Assembly: GCF_032854445.1 (NCBI RefSeq) | Contig: NC_088295.1 | Location: 11,767,385-11,831,384 of the forward strand | From: Liolophura sinensis | Taxonomy: Eukaryota > Mollusca > Polyplacophora > Chitonida > Chitonidae | Reading direction: 5' to 3' | Length of the DNA: 64,000 nt | In this document: positions 58,444 to 64,000 of the stretch, in pieces | Layout of the letters: every line of letters starts with the position of its first letter | How positions within the stretch are numbered: position 1 is the stretch's first letter | Notes under the pieces: generated by a model | Seen by the model: only the letters and a program-made list of their open reading frames with translations | Databases searched by the model: none | What the model was told of the DNA's origin: nothing | Translations under genes and position numbers: made by a program

Positions 58444-61400
58444 TTATCGCCTTGTTCTTTTTAATTCCTCTTGCAGATCCAAGCCCAGCTCTCCTCGCAC
58501 ATCATAGCTGTACAAATCCTCACCAGAAAGTAGGTCCCTATCTCTCTTCATCATGCCTGAGTAAAACTCACTTCCAGATATCAGTCCCATGGAATAGTCT
58601 TTTGAGTTACATGTATGTCTGTCTCCTGATCCATGTCCAAAACCAGCACCTTCACAAAGGAGTCCTGGTCCATAGCCAGCTTCTGTTTCTCTGTTTCATG
58701 GTTTCTTGTCTATAATTAGTACCTCTTCCCATGACCTTCTGTCCAAAATTAGTGTCTCTTCCCATGGTTCTAACTCCATACCTAGTGCCTCTTCCCATGG
58801 ATCTCTGTCCAAAACTAGTGCCTCTTCCAATGGTTCCAATTCCATAATCAGTGCCTCTTCCCACAGCCCCCTGTCCATAAGTAGAGCCTTTTTCATAACT
58901 TGCTCCTCTTCCTGTAATTCTCCTTTCACTGCCCACCCCTCTTCCCAGGTCTTCTTTTCCGTACACCAGTCCTCTACCTCTGCCACGGCTACCGGTGCTG
59001 CCAGTTTCTTTGGTGAATGACATGCCTTCTTCCACTTCCCGCCTACTGTACCACCTACTGCCAGAAGGGCCGTCCCTGTCGGGAGTGTAATAGGGCTGGC
59101 TTATTTCTGTAATCCTCTCTCCAAAATCAAACAAAACAAAATCTTTATCAACAGAGAGTTATAATAACAGCAAATGAGTGTAACCATGAACAATTAACAT
59201 GTATGCCTTAACAGTGAGTTGGCCCTGGTTTGTTATGTTTATTTATTTAATATTCATAGTCAAGAATATTTTACTTATACGACGGCGACCAGCATTATGG
59301 TGAGAGGAAACCAGACAGAGCCCTGGGAAAATCCATCCATCTTCAGGTTGCTGGCAGACCGGACAGAGAAGGGCTGGACTTGAACTCACAGCGGATTTAT
59401 TGTACAAGTGGATTAAGGCGTCCTAGTTGAGTACCACAACCTGTTGAGCAGTGAAGATACTTCTTCAAAATTATACTACTTTCCTCAGGCAGAGGCCTAA
59501 CCCTATCGTCTATGAACTTCTGCTGAAACATCCTGCACATCCTTGTTTGAAGATCTAGAGGCCGCTCATCCAGATTGACCACTTGAAACGAACCTACTAA
59601 CCTAAGCTGAAACACATTGTTGCTGTTGTTTCATATCTTGGGCAGAAGTGTTTGACTAAGTTGTAAAGTTCAAACCACTGGATTATGTTTGAAGAGAGTT
59701 TGTCAATGCTGGTTTGGTATATTTTGTTAGAATTGGCTGAGGAGTCAGTGTGTATTATATTATGGGATGGGTTCTGGTACATAAAATATCTTTTCCATGA
59801 AGAATATACCTTGTAGACTTAATCTCTAATGTTTGGTCATGAATTTTTCACAAACAATAATGTCAGCTTCTCTACAAATTTATTTTGTATCCTTATTTTT
59901 GGGCTAATCATGAATAATGGGGTTTTTGGGGTCTAACGTCGTACTCAACAATTTTTCAATCATATGACGACAAAGGAATCCTTAGGGTGCATGTAGTGTA
60001 ATGTGCCTACTTGTTGCTGGACAGATTTCCAACACTCTTTTATCTAGTGCTACTTCACTGAGACGACTTACCGAAGGCAAGTAAGCCACCCCGCCCGAGC
60101 CATTATACTCATATGGGTCAACCAGTTCCCTTCATACTGAACGCTCAGCGAGGAAGTTACAACCTCCTCTTTTAAAGTCTTAGGTGTGACTCGATCAAGG
60201 ATTGATCCTGGATCTACCGGTCCCGAAGCGGATGCTCTACCCACTGTGCTATCCGGGACGGTCATGAATAATGAAGACACACCTTCACATCTACCAACAA
60301 AAACTTGTAGTCTTTTGCGAAGACCTTGTACTGAGTTTTCACTGACTAACACTGATTGTGTCAATCATTATTTGTACCAGAAACCTGAGTGTCTTTCGAC
60401 AAGAGCCTAAAATCACAGGGTTGCAGAGTTTGTTGTAGAGAGAGTAAAATTACACATATTTGAATAAATTTATTCAACGGCAATATTGTTTACTGGTGAA
60501 GGTTACTTGACAGAGTAGTTGACTACACAATGCCTAATCACAGGTCTGACGTCTCTGTTTTGAGAGGCCGGTTTCTTTATGTGACAGGGTAACCATGTTG
60601 GGCTTTGAACCAACAACCTTTGGGACTATAGTCTGCCCAATACATCCTACCCAGTTACATTTACACACATTTATGCAATGAATGTCTGTATAATGTGTGA
60701 AAGTTTTGACAATACTGACCTGCAGTACGTCTTTCACCATCTGCAAACTGAAGTAAAATTCTACGCCCTTCAAGTTGAGTGTCCCTTTTTATCTATAAAA
60801 GCTTGAAGTGCATAGGCTGCTGTTTTGAAGTGAACAAATCCTATTCTGAAAATGAAATGTTAATCTTCAGGATAATGACATGTCAGTGGTGGCCAAAGTA
60901 CAGTCAAAAATTAAGGTACATCCTTCTAAATACAGTATATAATGTGAATCCCACAAACAGAAAATTATCTTCATGAATTGTAGCATTTTAACATGTCCTT
61001 TTTACAAACCTCTTGTGCATAGAAATTTTGGACCTACACAAAGGCTATCTGCCTTCAGGGAAATTTACATGTAACTACCGGTAAGCATTCTTCTTAATAT
61101 GGAAATACCGCAATGAATCATTTAAACACTTTCATGTTCACCATGTACATGTATAAAGGAAGAGAGCCAATGAAACCTGTATGACTCGATTTCTACACAA
61201 ATACATGTGATCTTCAGAAATTTGAACATCGGTTGCTGAAACGTTTCTTTTGGGTCTGCTTCAAGGCATTCAGAAAAACTGCAATGTATAGGCAGGTGAA
61301 ACTGGCCTGGACTCCACAATGTTTGAAAATAAAGACATCAAAAGTGGATGCCAGGTAACAGAAGAACATACCCTTTGGATCTTTCTTTATCTCTAAGCTT

Positions 61401-63622
61401 CAGAAGTCTGACTTTCACACAAGTGTCAAAGTACTTCTTCAGTGTTTGTTCCGTAGTTTCATACAGAAGGTTTTCCACAAACAGGACTTTCTTGTTATCA
61501 TCTGAAATCATGAAGAATCAATACATGAAGAATCAATAAATGATCATGGAAAATGAAGGAGACAAACTTGTTGATTAACTGACTGATGCTTTAATGCCTT
61601 TTTAAGTCAGTTTTAAGGGTGGAGGAATAAACCAGTGCCCGATGTAAACAAGAAACCTTTGGCAAGATACTGATGAAACTTTCACACATGGTACATTCAG
61701 ACATACATCTCATATTGGCAAGATAGATCGCCCCTGTGAGGCAGGGAAACAACAAATTTCCTGTCCAAGGCTGATATATCTATCAAGTCCAATGCATGAG
61801 GGGATTCCACAACATGACAATGGATTAAATAATACCTAAAATCAGTTCATGCTTTTAATCACAAAACTAGTCAAGGCCTGATTGACCACATGCATGTATC
61901 CGTTTCCTTTGACCAAGTGAGATGTATTCAGGAGTGGTTAGCATGCCAGCGCTGCAAAATGACCCATGAGCCTATGACCAATGCGGTCGCTATGAGTTCA
62001 AGTCCAGCTCTTGCTGGCTTCCCCTCTGATCGTACGTGGGAAACCCCGACAGCAACCTGCGGATTTTCATGGATTTCCCCCAGGCTTCCTTCCACCATTA
62101 TGCTGGCCGCAGGCATCATATAAGTGAAATATTCTTGAGTACAGCGTGAAACACCAATCAAATAAAGAAATAAACAAAATTGAGCAGCTTAGCCAGCATG
62201 GGGCTAGGACCAAGAGTATCTTGGTCACATTCAGTAATGACGAAGACATTTAATAAATGGCCCACCTGCAGTAGTTGTATCTGCTGAAATCTATGAGGGT
62301 AAAGCAGAGCCAGGCATCAAAGACTTCTGAACTTCCAACTTTAATGGCTGTTTGTGTAATATTATCCCTTGCTTTATTGATACAATTTTCCCTGCTTCTT
62401 CCTTTGCACCAAAATCCAGCAGTGTGATCCTGAAAATATTCAAGAAAACAGATTAAACTTTGAATAGTGGTGATCATAATCAATAAATTATCCCACAAAA
62501 TTACATTCCAGTCAGCTGAGGTTGTGCACACAATCCATGGTTGGTCAGTTCGTGGCTTTTATCACAGCATCCTACATGTACCTACAGAACCTTCAAGAAC
62601 ACTAAGGTTGCATACTGTCATGTGCACACAGACTAGAAACCATGTTCACAAAGACCAAATGTCATGGGTACTGAGACCAGATGTGAGACAATTTAAACTG
62701 CCCATGCCCTAATACATGCGACATATTTATGCAAAGGATAGGTATCAAACCCCACAGAAGTGGGGATATCTGTCTTGATTACCTCTTCTTTCCAGCCTGT
62801 GCTATTGGTAGCCGGACTTCCTTCACAGTGGGAAACAGTTTCTGGAAGTCTTTGACAATGGCCTCAGCAGACAATCCTTCAGCCTTCACCACATACACCT
62901 CTCCTGTAAACAACATAGTTTCTATTGTTTGAAAGCATGAATTAAAGGGAAATTTCTTTCACTTTAGAAGGGTGTCAAAAGCAGCGTTTTAGGGCAGACG
63001 AGCCAAACTTATTTTTGTTTTTTTCTTTCCCTTATGTTATAGAAATAGAAAAATGTTATTTCTATTTTTCTCTTGTATTTTGGAAGATCAAGGTAAAAGA
63101 GGGAATTGTCTGGCCAATATTCATGGTATATTAATGGCAATGAGCACATAATATGTGTAAGTGTTGCATGGTGCTAAGGTTGAGTGTTAACAAATGAAGT
63201 TCAATGAACTAGTGTCCAATGAAAGGTTGGACCCTGATAACAAAGGGATGAAATGGGTTAGAATTCCATAAGGGGGTTGGACCAAAATACCAAATGAATG
63301 AAATGGGTTAGAGTCCCATCAAAGGGGTTGGACGCCCATAACAAATGAATGAAATAGGTTAATATCCCACCAAAGGGGTTGGACCCCGATAACAAATGAA
63401 TGAAATGTGTTTGAGTCCCATGAACAAGTTTCAGAGGACACTGTAGATGTTTGGATGGTGAGCACCTTACCAGGCTTTACTACTCCTACAGTGGGCGTTC
63501 GTTTTTGGTCAGAGGCCTCTTCATCAACCTCAAACTTGATACTACAACCAGCCACTGTCTGTCTGTTGAGCGCAAGGACTTTGTCCCTGTCTTCCTGGTC
63601 ACACACTCTCATCTCAGCACAC
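58444..63622 (-). CDS. Nucleolin-like gene C: RRMs and GRG-repeat tail (5' end outside window, frame disrupted)
   Basis: Visible exons on the minus strand: 63622-63471, 62903-62783, 62429-62266, 61501-61372, 60845-60720, 59118-58444. They encode the second half of an RRM (AEMRV to FEVDEE), a full RRM (EVYVVKAEGL, LPIAQAGKKRITLLDF), a third RRM (KVLFVENLLYETTEQ, RSKGIGFVHF), and a tail with SRGRGRG and five to six 11-residue GRGTxFGQxxM units, then a Gly/Ser-rich charged end. Splice phases agree across all exons. Three breaks are seen: an in-frame TAG at 62293-62291 in the linker between RRMs, one surplus base in the A5G3 run (60783-60790), and one surplus base near 58684-58700, after which the frame runs on to a TAA at 58446-58444 instead of the TGA at 58654-58652. 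Either this is a decaying paralogue of gene B or the assembly has errors. Tail-to-tail with gene B. Confidence 0.75.
59238..59395 (-). mobile_element. SINE family S1, reverse, partial
   Basis: In the last intron of gene C. TGTTTATTTATTTAATATTC, GTCAAGAATATTTTACTTAT, GGCGACCAGCATTATGGTGA and GGACTTGAACTCACAGCG match S1 in reverse up to box B; the outer head is missing. Confidence 0.85.
59920..60261 (-). mobile_element. SINE family S2, full-length with tRNA head and target duplication
   Basis: In gene C's last intron. TCATGAATAATG at 59908-59919 repeats exactly at 60262-60273. On the minus strand the head reads GTCCCGGATAGCACAGTGGG (box A region), TAGAGCATCCGCTTCGGGAC and GGATCAATCC (box B position), i.e. 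a tRNA-derived pol III promoter, followed by about 260 bp of body and the TTAGACCCCAAAAACC end. It is the best copy of S2 here. Confidence 0.9.
61935..62177 (+). mobile_element. SINE family S1, lacking the first bases
   Basis: In the gene C intron between 62266 and 61501. GGTTAGCATGCCAGCGCTGC, box B GAGTTCAAGTCC, the body and CACCAATCAAATAAAGAAAT end match S1; box A is incomplete. Confidence 0.88.
63205..63425. repeat. Tandem repeat, 51-bp unit, about four copies
   Basis: In gene C, just past the 63471 donor. AAATGGGTTAGAGTCCCATC, AAAGGGGTTGGAC and CATAACAAATGAATG form a 51-bp unit (for example 63301 to 63352). 51 is a multiple of three, which is why the exon's frame reads on into it, but the splice donor GTAAGG precedes it. 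Confidence 0.85.
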
Positions 63623-64000
63623 CTGTAAGTAGTACAGGTAAATGGAGATTTTCACCTTAGCTGCTTGAAAATAAAATCTAAATCTAAATTATATTTACGT
63701 GTTTTAGCCAATTGAGAAATTGACTGATTTATCAGGCATTTAAAGGCATGTTGAAAAATATTTCACTTAAACAACAGCGTTCAGATTTATGGACAGAGGA
63801 AACCACTGGTCTTTGGCAATCAAATGATAAACATTTCCACCTGTGATGCACTGTCATTCATGAAGCAGCCTAGTTGGACATCATACAAGTCTTTTACATA
63901 CAAAAACATATCAGCATGTGCAATGTTCACCAGTAATATCAAAGTGTTCCATCTTTCATCTTAAGGGCTAGAAACTTTCAGAGAGCCTAAAGACAGCATT
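63623..64000. other. Upstream intron of gene C
   Basis: Non-coding sequence after the acceptor at 63623-63625. A degraded piece at about 63740-63805 (AAAAATATTTCACTTAAACA, GTTCAGATTTATGGACAG) resembles the S1 3' end in reverse. The remaining 5' exons of gene C lie beyond the window. Confidence 0.5.

Noticed and set aside
60185-60261. tRNA gene on the minus strand
   Set aside because: The A- and B-box region is the head of SINE S2; it lacks a proper acceptor stem and is bounded by a target-site duplication at the SINE ends.

Overview
The window is animal nuclear DNA: genes split by GT-AG introns, AT-rich non-coding sequence, and many tRNA-derived SINEs, a CR1/jockey-like LINE and palindromic short elements. 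One SINE family ends in a body/tail like the GTACGGCGTAAAACACCAATCAAATAAATAA ends common in molluscs and related lophotrochozoans (written here only as a description of the tail at 40253-40521), so a marine lophotrochozoan, probably a mollusc, is my best guess; the species cannot be named from this sequence. No virus-like or LTR element was recognised.

Layout. 1-10.1 kb: no recognised gene; a 92-bp minisatellite (3.3-3.95 kb), a satellite with two related unit sizes (6.3-7.7 kb) and a palindromic MITE-like element. 10.2-11.8 kb: a compact three-exon gene (+) for a small secreted protein with M15-type zinc-peptidase motifs, with TATA box and poly(A) signal. 12-17.2 kb: SINE fragments, a 5'-truncated LINE on the minus strand and a SINE with target-site duplication. 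18.3-24.0 kb: a complete seven-exon eIF4E gene (+), the cap-binding translation initiation factor, with two tiny upstream ORFs in its leader and a tandem repeat just behind it.

30.4-64.0 kb: a cluster of three nucleolin-like RRM genes. Gene A (minus, 13 exons, 483 aa) has a basic N-terminus, a long acidic tract, two RRMs and an acidic C-terminal tail. Gene B (plus, 12 exons, 903 aa) starts 153 bp away, head-to-head with A, and has an acidic/repetitive N-terminus, three RRMs and a long RGG/glycine-rich tail. Gene C (minus, 5' end outside the window) is tail-to-tail with B and has two and a half visible RRMs and an 11-residue GRG-repeat tail. The A/B intergenic segment carries two CACGTG E-boxes and an ETS-like site, and both genes start with similar basic leader exons, which suggests an inverted duplication with later division of the nucleolin modules. 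Gene A has one apparent frame break and gene C three, whereas gene B, eIF4E and the M15-like gene read cleanly.

All exon models are hand-built from splice signals, phase and protein similarity recalled from family knowledge; no search was run.
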